Assembly (NCBI RefSeq): GCF_007827695.1
Contig: NZ_VITA01000008.1
Span: 178,491-242,490 of the forward strand
Reading direction: 5' to 3'
DNA: 64,000 nt
DNA from: Sinorhizobium medicae
GTDB taxonomy: Bacteria > Pseudomonadota > Alphaproteobacteria > Rhizobiales > Rhizobiaceae
Under the pieces are notes generated by a model. It ran no database searches. It was given only the letters and a program-made list of their open reading frames with translations, and had not been told where the DNA came from. Position numbers and translations under genes: made by a program. This document shows, piece by piece, positions 34,260-43,611 of the stretch. How positions within the stretch are numbered: position 1 is the stretch's first letter; every line of letters starts with the position of its first letter.

Positions 34260-36245
34260 TCAGGCGCGGGCGGTCCGCTCCGCCTTGCGCTTGAGGTCCG
34301 GCGCCGTGGCTTCGGCGGAGAGCGAAGCAACTGCCTCGTCGAGCGACATAGCCGTCTGCGCCTGGGAGCCCAGGCGACGGATGTTGACGGAACGTTCCTC
34401 TGCTTCCCGCTTGCCGCAGACGACGATCACCGGAACCTTTGTTACCGAGTGTTCGCGGACCTTGTAGTTGATCTTCTCGTTTCGGAAATCGGTCTCGACC
34501 GTCAGGCCGGCGTCCCGCAAGCGTTCGGCCACTTCGCGGCCATAATCATCCGCTTCCGAGGTGATCGTTGCGACCACCACCTGCAGAGGCGAGATCCACA
34601 GCGGCATATGGCCCGCAAAATTCTCGAGCAGGATGCCGAGGAAACGCTCCATCGACCCGCAAATGGCGCGATGGATCATGACCGGCTGACGCTTCTCGGA
34701 TTCGCTGTCGATGTAGAAGGCGCCGAAGCGCTCCGGCAGATTGAAATCGACCTGCGTCGTTCCGCACTGCCATTCGCGGCCGATTGCGTCCTTCAGCGTA
34801 TATTCGAATTTCGGACCGTAGAACGCACCCTCGCCCGGCAGGATGCCGGTCTTGATGCGGCCCTCGGACTGCGCCTCGATCGTCTTCAAGACCTCCGTCA
34901 TCACCGCCTCGGCGCGGTCCCACAGTTCATCGGAGCCCACACGCTTTTCCGGCCGCGTCGACAGCTTCACGACGATCTCCTTGAAGCCGAAGTCCTCATA
35001 GACGGAGAGGATAAGATCGTTGATCTTCAGGCATTCGGCCGCCATCTGCTCATCGGTGCAGAAGATGTGCGCGTCGTCCTGGGTGAAGCCGCGCACGCGC
35101 ATCAGGCCGTGCAGCGCACCTGATGACTCGTAGCGATGGACGGCACCGAATTCTGCCAGCCTTACAGGTAGTTCCCGGTAAGACTTCAAGCCATGCTTGA
35201 AGATCTGGATGTGCCCGGGGCAATTCATCGGCTTCAGCGCGAAGACGCGATCGTCATCCGTATCGTCCCCGGCGACAGTCACCTTGAACATGTTGTCACG
35301 ATACCATCCCCAGTGGCCGGAGGTCTCCCAGAGAGACTTGTCGAGCACCTGCGGAGCGTTGACCTCCTGATAATCGCCTTCGAGGCGGCGGCGCATATAG
35401 GCGACGAGGCTCTGGAAGATGCGCCAGCCCTTTCCGTGCCAGAAGACCACGCCCGGTCCTTCCTCCTGGAAATGGAACAGGTCCATCTCGCGGCCGAGCC
35501 GGCGATGGTCGCGCTTTTCGGCCTCGGCCAGCACGTGCAGATACTGATCGAGCTCCTCCTGCGTGTGCCAGGCGGTGCCGTAGATGCGCGTCAGCATCGG
35601 ATTGTTGCTGTCGCCACGCCAGTAGGCGCCGGCGACCTTCATCAATTTGAAGGCGGTGCCGATCTGGCCCGTCGAAGCCATATGTGGCCCCCGGCAGAGA
35701 TCGAACCAGTCGCCCTGGTAATAAATCTTCAGGTCCTGGCCTTCGGGGATAGCGTCGACGAGTTCAACCTTGTAACTCTCGCCCTTGACGGCAAAGACCT
35801 CCTTGGCCTTGTCGCGCGACCAGACTTCCTTGGTGAAAGGCTTGTTGCGCGCGATGATCTCCCTCATCCTCTTCTCGATGACCGGCAGGTCGTCGGGCGT
35901 GAAGGGCTCGTTCTTTGCGAAGTCGTAATAGAAACCATTGTCGATGACCGGGCCAATGGTCACCTGCGTTCCCGGCCACAACTCCTGGACGGCTTCCGCC
36001 ATGACATGGGCCGCGTCGTGGCGGATGAGCTCTAGCGCGCGCTTGTCCTCGCGCGTCACGATCTCAATCCTGCCTTCCGTCACGGGATCCGAGAGGTCAC
36101 GCAGCTCGCCGTCGATGGCGATCGCGACGGACTTTTTGGCGAGCGACTTCGAGATCGATTCCGCAACATCGCGGCCGGTCGTGCCGGGGGCGAATTCTCG
36201 CACGGAGCCATCGGGGAATGTAAGGGAAACGGAATGCGACATCAT
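34260..36245 (-). CDS. thrS: Threonyl-tRNA synthetase
   Basis: Class II synthetase charging tRNA-Thr, 661 residues. Order: TGS domain (about 5-65), editing SAD domain ([11 protein letters not shown] near 75, C-terminal [10 protein letters not shown]), catalytic core with Zn ligand in [12 protein letters not shown], motif 2 and 3 regions ([24 protein letters not shown]), and an anticodon-binding domain ([10 protein letters not shown]). Last gene of the IscU-yidD-DUF2267-DUF1697-thrS run, 116 bases after DUF1697, and may have its own promoter. Confidence 0.97.
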   Translation of the reverse strand: MMSHSVSLTFPDGSVREFAPGTTGRDVAESISKSLAKKSVAIAIDGELRDLSDPVTEGRIEIVTREDKRALELIRHDAAHVMAEAVQELWPGTQVTIGPVIDNGFYYDFAKNEPFTPDDLPVIEKRMREIIARNKPFTKEVWSRDKAKEVFAVKGESYKVELVDAIPEGQDLKIYYQGDWFDLCRGPHMASTGQIGTAFKLMKVAGAYWRGDSNNPMLTRIYGTAWHTQEELDQYLHVLAEAEKRDHRRLGREMDLFHFQEEGPGVVFWHGKGWRIFQSLVAYMRRRLEGDYQEVNAPQVLDKSLWETSGHWGWYRDNMFKVTVAGDDTDDDRVFALKPMNCPGHIQIFKHGLKSYRELPVRLAEFGAVHRYESSGALHGLMRVRGFTQDDAHIFCTDEQMAAECLKINDLILSVYEDFGFKEIVVKLSTRPEKRVGSDELWDRAEAVMTEVLKTIEAQSEGRIKTGILPGEGAFYGPKFEYTLKDAIGREWQCGTTQVDFNLPERFGAFYIDSESEKRQPVMIHRAICGSMERFLGILLENFAGHMPLWISPLQVVVATITSEADDYGREVAERLRDAGLTVETDFRNEKINYKVREHSVTKVPVIVVCGKREAEERSVNIRRLGSQAQTAMSLDEAVASLSAEATAPDLKRKAERTARA

Positions 36246-36361
36246 GATCTCCTATCCAGTCCCGCCAACGAATGCGGGTGGTATGGTTTGCCGGATGCTG
36301 GCCGGTGAATTGACGCGGGCCTGATAAAGGTTTTTCACGTTGGAGTAAAGGCGCAGGCCGC

Positions 36362-36910
36362 TCAGCCGCCGGCCATTCTGCGCAGGCCTCTGACCGTATT
36401 CCAGTTGCGCAACGTCCCGATGCCCAGCCGTCTGGTCGTCAGCGCACCGAGCAATTTCGAGCCGCTCGCCCTGCCCGCAAAATCGATCCAGAGATCGCCG
36501 CCGACGATTGCCACGCGCTCGCCTCTGGAGCAATAGCCGACCAGTTTTCCCTGCACCTCGATTTCGAGAGGAGAGCGCATGACCCGCACATGCACGTTTG
36601 ACGGGTCCTTTTCGCTTTCCGGAAGAAACGGGTTGCCATCCGCAAGCCTCACCCAATCCTCGGCGAAACGGAGGATGATGTCGACGTGACGACCGAAGGC
36701 CTTTTCAAAAGCCCTCTCGAGTTCGGTTTCGATCTCGACCAGCGGTTTGACGGGAGCTTCGAACAGGAGATTGCCCGTGGCAACAAGCGTGCGCGGCCTT
36801 TTGTAGCCGAGGCCTTCGGCCACCTCCTTCAAGTCGGACATCACAACGCGACGGCCCTCGCCAAGAACGATGCTGTGAAGCAAGGCAATGTAGGTCCGCA
36901 TGCGCTTCAA
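36362..36910 (-). CDS. DUF1697 family protein
   Basis: 182-residue member of DUF1697, which has the N-terminal TYIALLHSIVLGEGRRV and GLGYKRPRTLVATGNLLFE pattern (shortened) and is predicted to be cytoplasmic alpha/beta. No function is established. Its ATG overlaps the stop of the DUF2267 gene by 4 bases. Confidence 0.88.
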   Translation of the reverse strand: MKRMRTYIALLHSIVLGEGRRVVMSDLKEVAEGLGYKRPRTLVATGNLLFEAPVKPLVEIETELERAFEKAFGRHVDIILRFAEDWVRLADGNPFLPESEKDPSNVHVRVMRSPLEIEVQGKLVGYCSRGERVAIVGGDLWIDFAGRASGSKLLGALTTRRLGIGTLRNWNTVRGLRRMAGG

Positions 36911-37314
36911 GCCCGCCAGAAATCGACTGCACCTGCGGGTAGCCGCGCCAGGACACGGTCCAGCATTGCTTCGTCGACATTGCGTCGTAGCGCGGCGGCC
37001 ACATCCGTGATCGCCGTGTCAGGGGAGACGTTATGATCGCCGCGGAAAGCCTGTACCTCCCGGGTCATAGCGCGGCGCTCGGCGAAAGGTGCCGCCGGTT
37101 CCTGCAGGTTCCATTCGGCAACGAAGATCGCGCGAAGGACCGGCGGCAGCACCTCGGCGAAAAGCAGGGCGTCTGTAACCTCCAGGCGGCACCGGAAAGC
37201 GTAAAACACCGCCTGCACCATCGTATAGGCCTGGTTGGTTGTTTGAAGGGCCGCAATGTCGCGCGCATTCAGCATGAAGCGGTCGAAATCCGCAGATGCC
37301 TGCCGGTACTCCAT
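36907..37314 (-). CDS. DUF2267 family protein
   Basis: From the ATG at 37314 (MEYRQASADFDRFML), 135 residues of the DUF2267 family: two helical repeats with VQAVFYAFRCRLEVTDALLF and AEVLPPVLRAIFV. The open frame reaches 37422 but would overlap yidD. Coupled to DUF1697 downstream and 16 bases after yidD. No function known; relatives sit with stress or envelope genes. Confidence 0.85.
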   Translation of the reverse strand: MEYRQASADFDRFMLNARDIAALQTTNQAYTMVQAVFYAFRCRLEVTDALLFAEVLPPVLRAIFVAEWNLQEPAAPFAERRAMTREVQAFRGDHNVSPDTAITDVAAALRRNVDEAMLDRVLARLPAGAVDFWRA

Positions 37315-37330
37315 CGGAATGGTCACGGGC

Positions 37331-37699
37331 TCACGCGTCCTTTCTGCGCGGTTGCCAGTAGCGCCAGGGCGTAAACCAGTGCTGGCGAGCCGCGAGCGTT
37401 TCCGGCACCGGATCGAACCCATGCGTTCCGCCGGGTCCGCAACGGACCGCCCGGAACAACGTCAGCCATCCACCGGCCCAGAGGCCATATCGGGCGATTG
37501 CCTCGAAGCCGTATTCGGAACAGGTCGGCAGATGCCGGCAGGAATTGCCGATCAAACTCGACAGCGTGAGTTGATAGGCGCGAATCAGGGCCATGCCCAC
37601 GAGCCGCCCTGGCGTCTTGCGGAACGGTCCGGACCAGTTCCGGCTCTGTGCGGTGCGCATTTCGCGACGGGTCACAGCATGATCGGATCGCGGACACAT
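37331..37699 (-). CDS. yidD: Membrane protein insertion efficiency factor YidD
   Basis: 122 residues. The family core is unmistakable: ALIRAYQLTLSSLIGNSCRH, PTCSEYGFEAIARYG and RCGPGGTHGFDPVP. YidD aids YidC-dependent membrane insertion. It starts 3 bases after the IscU-like gene; an internal Met (codon 14) is also possible. In many bacteria yidD lies with rnpA-yidC, so this placement beside an Fe-S scaffold gene is the rhizobial arrangement. Confidence 0.94.
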   Translation of the reverse strand: MCPRSDHAVTRREMRTAQSRNWSGPFRKTPGRLVGMALIRAYQLTLSSLIGNSCRHLPTCSEYGFEAIARYGLWAGGWLTLFRAVRCGPGGTHGFDPVPETLAARQHWFTPWRYWQPRRKDA

Positions 37700-37702
37700 G
37701 GC

Positions 37703-38149
37703 TCAGACGGCGCTAGCGAGGCGCTTTGCCTCGATCTGGCAGATGGCATCGACGACGGCATCGAAAGTCAGCATCGTTGAGGCATGGCGTGCCTTATAGT
37801 CCTTGACCGGCATCAAGAAACGCATGTCCTCGAAACGGCCTGAGGGACCTTCCCCGTCGGCCTTCAGCATGGCAAGCATGTCCTCGCGGGCCTTGCGAAT
37901 CTCGTCCGCACGGGCGCCGACGACATGCCGGGCCATAATGGAAGACGATGCTTGACCGAGCGCGCAAGCCTTGACGTCATGGGCGAAATCGGTGACGACG
38001 TCGCCATCCATCTTCAGCCATATCCTCACCTTAGAGCCGCAAAGCTTGGAGTGCGCCGCTGCTTCGGCGTCGGCCTCCGGCAACATTCCGATGCGCGGGA
38101 CGTTGCCTGCGAATTCGAGGATCCTGCTGTTGTAAATGTCGTCGATCAT
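37703..38149 (-). CDS. IscU/SufU-like Fe-S scaffold protein lacking one cysteine
   Basis: 148 residues of the IscU/NifU-N fold. The first two ligand positions are cysteines (Cys37 in KLCGSKV, Cys62 in VKACALGQ), but the third is Ala (YKARHASTML, around 123), and the usual Asp after the first Cys-Gly is Ser. It is therefore a divergent SufU-type protein, possibly not a cluster scaffold. First gene of the thrS run; divergent from folE. Confidence 0.85.
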   Translation of the reverse strand: MIDDIYNSRILEFAGNVPRIGMLPEADAEAAAHSKLCGSKVRIWLKMDGDVVTDFAHDVKACALGQASSSIMARHVVGARADEIRKAREDMLAMLKADGEGPSGRFEDMRFLMPVKDYKARHASTMLTFDAVVDAICQIEAKRLASAV

Positions 38150-38486
38150 TTAGGAATCCGGTTGATTTTTCGTGGTTTTGGCCATTCTGCGCATGATTTT
38201 CTCCAGGGGGCGGGAAAAAAGCACGGCGTGGCGCATTCGAGCTCTTTTATCCATATGGCCCCATACTATATGCTATGTCGTGTTGGGGTGACAGTTCCGC
38301 AAGGGGATCAAGTGTCGCCTGTTGTTTGGGAAACCGTGCCGGACGGTCCAGTGCACTGCTAAGCCAAGACCCGAAAGCCCCGGAACCCGCCAACGGAACC
38401 CAAGCCTGCAGGGTTAGGCGTATGGCCAATGGCGAGTTGTCCGAAAGATAAAACGTCAGCAATTTCGTATTGCTTAAAGGGGCCAT
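38150..38486. other. Divergent intergenic region, IscU-like gene / folE
   Basis: Holds promoters for both genes and the folE leader. TCCATATGGCCCC (38250-38262) and GGGGCCATATGGA (38479-38491) form a perfect 13-bp inverted repeat about 216 bases apart; the right arm includes the folE start codon. The part between 38380 and 38445 is rich in complementary segments (see the leader entry). Confidence 0.6.
38384..38440 (+). promoter_or_regulatory. Structured folE leader, candidate THF-II (folE motif) riboswitch
   Basis: An outer pair CGCCA / TGGCG encloses AACCC (38397-38401) pairing with GGGTT (38411-38415), and a competing GCCT (38404-38407) with AGGC (38416-38419). Alphaproteobacterial folE genes are known to carry the THF-II (folE motif) riboswitch near the start codon. 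Position and organism fit; the consensus could not be checked here. Confidence 0.35.
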
Positions 38487-39104
38487 ATGGACGCCATAGT
38501 AAAGAATTTTCCTGTGCTCGACGATACAAGCGGTCGTCCGACGCAAAAGGAAGCCGAAGAAGCCGTTCGTGTATTGTTGCGCTGGGCGGGCGAAGATCCG
38601 GCACGAGAAGGCTTGAAGGACACGCCCGCGCGTGTCGCCAAGGCATATCGGGAAATTTTCGGCGGCTACGATCTCGCGGCGGAAGACGTGCTCGGCCGAA
38701 CCTTCGAGGAAGTCTCCGGCTACGATGATATCGTGCTCGAAAAGGACATCCCGTTCTATTCGCATTGCGAGCACCATATGGTGCCGATTATCGGCAAGGC
38801 CCATATCGCCTACCTGCCGAACGGTCGCGTGCTCGGCCTTTCCAAAATCGCCCGTGTCGTCGATATTTACGCCCGCCGCCTGCAGACGCAGGAGGCAATG
38901 ACGGCGCAGATCGCCAGGGCCATCGATGAGACCCTCGTGCCCCGGGGCGTGGCGGTGATGATCGAAGCCGAGCATTTGTGCATGGCCATGCGCGGCATCA
39001 AGAAGCAGGGCGCCACGACGATGACGACGACCTTCACTGGTGAGTTCAAGAGCGAACCGGCTGAACAGGTCCGTTTCATGACGATGCTTCGGGGTTTCAA
39101 ATAA
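38487..39104 (+). CDS. folE: GTP cyclohydrolase I
   Basis: First step of tetrahydrofolate (and queuosine precursor) synthesis: GTP to 7,8-dihydroneopterin triphosphate. The 205-residue protein has the Zn ligands in HCEHHMVP and [12 protein letters not shown] and the family segment [21 protein letters not shown] precedes the ATG. The leader looks structured and may be a folate riboswitch. hisI follows 107 bases downstream on the same strand. Confidence 0.97.
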   Translation: MDAIVKNFPVLDDTSGRPTQKEAEEAVRVLLRWAGEDPAREGLKDTPARVAKAYREIFGGYDLAAEDVLGRTFEEVSGYDDIVLEKDIPFYSHCEHHMVPIIGKAHIAYLPNGRVLGLSKIARVVDIYARRLQTQEAMTAQIARAIDETLVPRGVAVMIEAEHLCMAMRGIKKQGATTMTTTFTGEFKSEPAEQVRFMTMLRGFK

Positions 39105-39211
39105 GCGCCGTCAACGCATGTTCCCCAGCTTGGAACGCACGCAGCCACACAGGTGCTACGGCGCCGTTGCACATCCGATCAAGAAGTGCGACGCGCCCTA
39201 GCGGAGCTTAG

Positions 39212-39667
39212 ATGATGACCCTCACTTTCGCTTCCCCCCCGCAGAACAAGTCCGACCTGGAAACCGGTCCGGCCTTCACCCCGCGTTTCGACGAGAAGGG
39301 CCTTATCACGGCCGTCGTGACCGATGCAGGCGATGGCGCGTTGCTGATGGTCGCGCACATGAATGCGGAGGCTCTGGCCCTGACGCTCGAGACCGGAGTG
39401 GCGCATTACTACAGTCGCTCACGCCGCCGGCTATGGAAAAAGGGCGAGAGCTCGGGCAACGTGCAGGCCGTCCGTGAGATTCGAACCGATTGCGATCAGG
39501 ATGCCATCTGGCTGAAGGTCTCGGTCGCCGGCCACGATGCCACCTGCCATACGGGACGCCGCTCCTGTTTTTACCGAACGGTCGGCGTCGACGAAGGGCA
39601 GGCAAAATTGGTGATCACCGACGACGAAAGACACTTCGATCTGAAGCAGGTCTACGCCGAAAGCTGA
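39212..39667 (+). CDS. hisI: Phosphoribosyl-AMP cyclohydrolase
   Basis: Third step of histidine synthesis, opening the adenine ring of PR-AMP. The 151-residue monofunctional form has the Mg/Zn site DCDQDAIWL and [11 protein letters not shown] and the [16 protein letters not shown] segment. Two adjacent ATGs (39212, 39215); GGAG lies 8 bases before the first. It stands apart from other his genes, next to folE, as in other rhizobia. Confidence 0.97.
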   Translation: MMTLTFASPPQNKSDLETGPAFTPRFDEKGLITAVVTDAGDGALLMVAHMNAEALALTLETGVAHYYSRSRRRLWKKGESSGNVQAVREIRTDCDQDAIWLKVSVAGHDATCHTGRRSCFYRTVGVDEGQAKLVITDDERHFDLKQVYAES

Positions 39668-40012
39668 GCATCTGCGTTTTCCTGGTTCGCCCGCGTGATA
39701 TATTCATCTTTTGGCAACCAAAAAGGCGCCTAATCATTAATCATGTAAGTGGTTCCCGCGGGAACGGCGGGAAGCCAAAATGTGTTGCAGGCTGTATCCA
39801 ATGTTTATCGGACCGGCCGCATTCGCGACCGGTTCGGTGTTATATCTCGATCGCGGTGCCAGTCTTTCAACGGCCGTTCGCAAGGGCGGCACCGGCATGT
39901 TTCGGTGGCCGAATCGGGTCGGTTGGGGGATCATGCGTCAGCCGGACTTGGCAGAGCCTTTCTGCTGGGCGCATGTAGAAATTGAACTATTCGGCGGTGT
40001 CGGAGGTGCCGG
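39668..40012. other. Intergenic region upstream of the patatin gene
   Basis: 345 bases without a supported gene. It contains a perfect 14-bp palindrome GTTCCCGCGGGAAC at 39752-39765 after an AT-rich stretch (39700-39748), and GACCGG/CCGGTTC arms near 39812-39836. A partial EcfG-like match (GGAAC-N17-TGTT) starts inside the palindrome but is one base off and far from the gene. Confidence 0.5.
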
Positions 40013-40978
40013 ATGCTGAACTGGACATTTACGCGTAACAGTCAGATTGCCGATCTTTCCGGCGCAAACGGCTCGTCGGTCACGACCACTCCTCCAGCAC
40101 CACCGATTTCCCAGTCCGTAAAGCCTAAAATTGCTCTGGCACTCGGTGGCGGCGCTGCGCGGGGGTGGGCCCATATCGGCGTACTGAAGGCCCTCGACGA
40201 AGAGGGCATCGAAGTCGGAATGATTGCCGGCACCTCAATCGGTGCGCTCGTCGGCGGCTGCTATCTGGCGGGCAAGCTCGATGAATTGGAAATGTTCGCC
40301 CGCTCCCTTACCGTGCGCCGCATTGCCGGCTTGCTCGATTTCGCCATCGGCGGCGGTGGCCTGTTCGGTGGCCTGCGGCTTACCAAGCGCATGCAGGAGC
40401 ATCTGCAGAACCTCAACATCGAGGATCTCGATCGGCCCTTCGTCGCCGTCGCCACTGAAGTTTACAGCGGCCATGAGGTGTGGATCGAGAAAGGCTCCCT
40501 CATCACGGCCATCAGGGCATCCTACGCATTGCCCGGGATTTTCGAACCCGTCAAAGCCAACGGCCGAACCCTAATCGACGGCGCTCTCGTCAATCCCGTT
40601 CCCGTTTCAGTCTGCCGCGCGCATGAGCAATTGCACGTCGTTGCCGTCAATCTGAACTATGACGTTTACGGGCGCTCCGCCGTGGTCAAGCACAACGCCG
40701 GTGTCGAATCGCCGGACGTGCCCGCGACGGAGGTTAACCGCTTTTCAGCACGGCTCGGCATGACCAGCGTCATGGTCCAAGCCTTCAACATCATTCAGGA
40801 TCGTATTTCGCGCGCCCGGCTGGCAGGTGATCCGCCGGATCTGTCTCTCCACCCGAAGCTCAACGATATCGGACTTTCCGAATTCCATCGCGCAGGCGAA
40901 GCGATCGATCGAGGTTATCAGGAAGCCAAGGTCAAACTCTCCGAGATCAGGCGCATGCAGGAAACGCTGCTGCGTTGA
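40013..40978 (+). CDS. Patatin-like phospholipase (RssA/NTE type)
   Basis: 321-residue cytoplasmic patatin domain: oxyanion motif GGGAARGWAH, nucleophile elbow GTSIG, and catalytic Asp in DGALVNPVP form the Ser-Asp dyad. It resembles RssA-type bacterial lipases with an N-terminal basic extension. Substrate is probably a phospholipid or lysophospholipid. Monocistronic between hisI and a convergent CBS gene. Confidence 0.93.
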   Translation: MLNWTFTRNSQIADLSGANGSSVTTTPPAPPISQSVKPKIALALGGGAARGWAHIGVLKALDEEGIEVGMIAGTSIGALVGGCYLAGKLDELEMFARSLTVRRIAGLLDFAIGGGGLFGGLRLTKRMQEHLQNLNIEDLDRPFVAVATEVYSGHEVWIEKGSLITAIRASYALPGIFEPVKANGRTLIDGALVNPVPVSVCRAHEQLHVVAVNLNYDVYGRSAVVKHNAGVESPDVPATEVNRFSARLGMTSVMVQAFNIIQDRISRARLAGDPPDLSLHPKLNDIGLSEFHRAGEAIDRGYQEAKVKLSEIRRMQETLLR

Positions 40979-41024
40979 GGGGGTCGAGGCCAACATTCCA
41001 AAAAGCGCTGGCCCCAAATTCGGC

Positions 41025-41453
41025 TCAACCGGAGATATAGGCCTTGATCTGTTCGGCCTCGTTCTCGATCGCCCGTATGTGATACTTGACCACGTCTCCG
41101 ATCGAGATAATGCCTGCCAAGCGGCCCTCCCGCTCCACAGGAAGATGACGCGCACGAAGTTTGCTCATCATCTCCATCAGGGTGTCGACCGACATCTCCT
41201 CGCGGCAGCAATAGACGTTCTGCCACATGACGGACGAAACCGGCTTATCGAGACAGCTCGCGCCATATCTGGCAATCGAGGCAACGATATCGCGCTCCGT
41301 CATGATGCCGACGATCTGGTCCTCGGGATCGACGACGACAACGGCACCAATATGATTTTCATGCAGCAAAGTCGCGGCCTGTTGAACCGTCACCTGTTCC
41401 GTAACCGTGATGACGTCGTGACCTTTTTCGTTGAGAATCGCTTTCACTGACAT
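41025..41453 (-). CDS. CBS-domain pair protein
   Basis: 142 residues from the ATG at 41453 (GGGAG 8 bases upstream). Two CBS domains in tandem (about 1-60, LHENHIGAVVVVDPEDQIVG; and 75-130, ARHLPVEREGRLAGIISIG) form a Bateman module that senses adenosyl ligands. No effector domain is attached. Such stand-alone pairs (HRP1-like) are common stress-linked proteins in rhizobia. Confidence 0.93.
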   Translation of the reverse strand: MSVKAILNEKGHDVITVTEQVTVQQAATLLHENHIGAVVVVDPEDQIVGIMTERDIVASIARYGASCLDKPVSSVMWQNVYCCREEMSVDTLMEMMSKLRARHLPVEREGRLAGIISIGDVVKYHIRAIENEAEQIKAYISG

Positions 41454-41740
41454 GCGCACATCTCCCGTTGCGACTAAATCGGACCGACGGGACGAGGGTC
41501 CGGCCATGTCGGTCGCTGCACTTTCCCCGGTGGAAGGAAGACCGCGTGACAGTGCAGATGGCCGCAGGAAACCCTGTCCAGTCCGGCGCCAACGCAGCCT
41601 TCCGCGCTCCTCAGCACAAAGCTACGCCGGCACCCGGCCCTTTCCGCGGCCGCCTCTTATTCGGCGGCCGTTATGAATGGTGCTCCAGCGACCTCAGGAA
41701 ATCAAGGCTTCTGCAGAGGGCCATTTAGACGGGAGAGGCT

Positions 41741-42472
41741 TTAGCCGCGCGGATCGAAGAAGGCGAACAGCAGGAAACCGAAAAGAAACCCGCCAATATG
41801 CGCCTCCCAGGCTACGCTTCCCGCACCTCCGATCGACAAGATGCCAAAACCCACCAGAAAGTTGGTCAGGAACCAGATGCCGGTGAAGACGAGCGCGGAC
41901 CGGTTGGTGAGCGTCTCGGCAAACGAAAGCCGCCTATTGAGATGGGCAAACTGGCGGCTGATGCGACCGCTCGGAGAAAATACAAATCGCGCCGCCGCCC
42001 CCATCAGACCCGAAACGACTCCCGAAGCCCCGATCACCACGGCCATCTCTCCCCAGTGGAATATAACGTGCAATCCGACGGCGGCGGCTGCCGACAGGCA
42101 CCAGAACACAGCCAGTCGGCCAATGCCTATCCGCCTCACCACCGGCGCGCCGAACGCGATCATCCAGAATATATTGAAGATCAGATGCTCCCAACTGCCG
42201 TGCAGAAAGGAATAGCTCACTGGCGTCCACAGCCAAACCAGTCCCTGCTCGCCGAGCGGAAGCGTGTAGCGCACCGGTAAGAAGGCGAAATTGAGAATCA
42301 CCTCGCGGTCGAGTTCGGCCGGCAGAACATAGGTTCTCAAAAAGTGAACCAAGGCCAGAAACAAGAGGATAGCTGTCAGTCCCCGCGGGAGATTGAAGGC
42401 GGGTTCGCGGCCGCGGCTTGCAGCACCTTCGCCATCGGTATCCGGTGATGTTGCCGCCTGATCCTGTTGCAT
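41741..42472 (-). CDS. Rhomboid family intramembrane serine protease
   Basis: From the ATG at 42472, 243 residues with six transmembrane helices. The catalytic Ser lies in IGASGVVSGL and the catalytic His in WEAHIGGFLFG; HLIFNIFWMIAFG corresponds to the conserved loop with the HxxxN region. There is a short Ser/Asp/Glu-rich cytoplasmic start. Cleaves membrane proteins; substrate unknown. AGAGGG upstream supports this start over the frame's first Met at 42538. Confidence 0.93.
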   Translation of the reverse strand: MQQDQAATSPDTDGEGAASRGREPAFNLPRGLTAILLFLALVHFLRTYVLPAELDREVILNFAFLPVRYTLPLGEQGLVWLWTPVSYSFLHGSWEHLIFNIFWMIAFGAPVVRRIGIGRLAVFWCLSAAAAVGLHVIFHWGEMAVVIGASGVVSGLMGAAARFVFSPSGRISRQFAHLNRRLSFAETLTNRSALVFTGIWFLTNFLVGFGILSIGGAGSVAWEAHIGGFLFGFLLFAFFDPRG

Positions 42473-42918
42473 GGCTGCCCTCTTCGCTCCGGTCGCTGTG
42501 GGTGTTCTGAGGCGGCAGCGAACGCCCGCATGGTTCACGATGATTCTAGATCGGGACGACCTGACTCATGAGCGTGACCGATTCTGATTGCTTGGGCGGG
42601 CGCGGTCGGATAACGCGTACCGTTTCCTTCTTCCCGCTCTAGCGCGCCAAGGGATAAGCAAACAGAAAAAGGCCGTCCAGCGAAAACTGAACGGCGTCGC
42701 GCGCCGTTCCGCGACGCGTCAGTCGATGTGCTGAAGACAATCTTCATGAAGTGCTGACTTATGAATGGCAGCCGCCGCCCGCGAAGGCAATCGAAAGCAG
42801 CCATTAACCTTAATTCTGCCCTGGCACGGAATTCGCTCCATACCCTCCAGGATCACGCGAGAGATCGCCAGCCGTCCCGATTTGGCACGGCCGGACGGCA
42901 ACAGGGACGAACGGAAAC
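42473..42918. other. Intergenic region with an orphan minus-strand terminator
   Basis: 446 bases without a supported protein gene. A strong minus-strand terminator at 42666-42695 has no annotated gene upstream: the PAS gene at 42919 points the other way. This implies a short transcript initiated within 42700-42918, most simply a small RNA. Confidence 0.55.
42666..42695 (-). terminator. Orphan rho-independent terminator
   Basis: 9-bp stem GCCGTTCAG / CTGGACGGC (one G-U pair), loop TTTTCG, followed on the minus strand by CTTTTTCTGTTTG. It lies about 190 bases upstream of the rhomboid start and no minus-strand gene precedes it. Confidence 0.8.
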
Positions 42919-43521
42919 ATGCGCAGCAGAACGACAGTGGAGCTGTTCCAATATTGGAACGACGTCCGGGGCAACCGCGATCTCCCGCGCCGTGATGAGA
43001 TACAGCCGGGGGATATACGGTCCCTTCTGCCGAACGTCTTCATCCTGCAGACAGAGCCGGCCGGCGGCATTTATTTTCGCCTCGCGGGCACCAACATCTG
43101 CAGTCTGTTTGGCAATGAACTTCGCCATCGGCAATTCTCCTCCTTGTGGCGCGGCGATCAACAGGAAGACATTGGCCGGATCGCCCGGCAGGCCATCGAA
43201 TCCTGCACTCCGATAGTCCTCGCCGCGTCCGGCGCCACCGCAGCCGGGGATTGGCTGGACCTGGAAATACTGATGACGCCCCTCGCCTCTCGCGACGGCA
43301 AGGGCGACCGTGTACTCGGCGCGCTGTCGCCGCTGTCCGGTCCGATGTGGCTGCACATGATGCCATTGCAGCACCTCATGCTGGAGCAAGTTCAGGAAAA
43401 CTCCGAAGTGCCGGAAATGCTCACCCGAGCGGGTAACACAGTGATCCGCCTTGACACACACCGTTCTCCGATCCGTAGGGCGCAACACCTTCCGGTATTC
43501 GAGGGCGGAAGACGGAATTGA
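42919..43521 (+). CDS. PAS-domain protein (PAS_5)
   Basis: 200-residue single-domain protein: EIQPGDIRSLLPNVFILQTE and YFRLAGTNICSLFGNELRHRQ mark the PAS_5 family of alphaproteobacteria (about 20-150), with a basic C-terminal tail. No kinase or cyclase domain is attached, so it probably senses a small ligand and works through a partner. The PilZ gene follows on the same strand, 90 bases downstream. Confidence 0.88.
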   Translation: MRSRTTVELFQYWNDVRGNRDLPRRDEIQPGDIRSLLPNVFILQTEPAGGIYFRLAGTNICSLFGNELRHRQFSSLWRGDQQEDIGRIARQAIESCTPIVLAASGATAAGDWLDLEILMTPLASRDGKGDRVLGALSPLSGPMWLHMMPLQHLMLEQVQENSEVPEMLTRAGNTVIRLDTHRSPIRRAQHLPVFEGGRRN

Positions 43522-43611
43522 GCCGTCGCTGGTGCAGTGAATGGCCAACGTTCTATTAACCGCCACGTTCTATACTTTCGCCTACAAAAATATATCCATC
43601 GCAGAGTGGCC

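Noticed and set aside
38247..38975. Long minus-strand ORF over folE
   Set aside because: Antisense shadow of folE; no similarity to a family.
39752..39776. EcfG promoter upstream of the patatin gene (GGAAC-N17-TGTT)
   Set aside because: Mismatch in the -10 and more than 200 bases from the start codon.
39737..40019. Small ORFs between hisI and the patatin gene
   Set aside because: No ribosome sites, no family, and several overlapping frames compete; better read as promoter DNA.
42719..42901. 60-residue minus-strand ORF upstream of the orphan terminator
   Set aside because: No ribosome binding site and no similarity; a non-coding RNA is the better reading.
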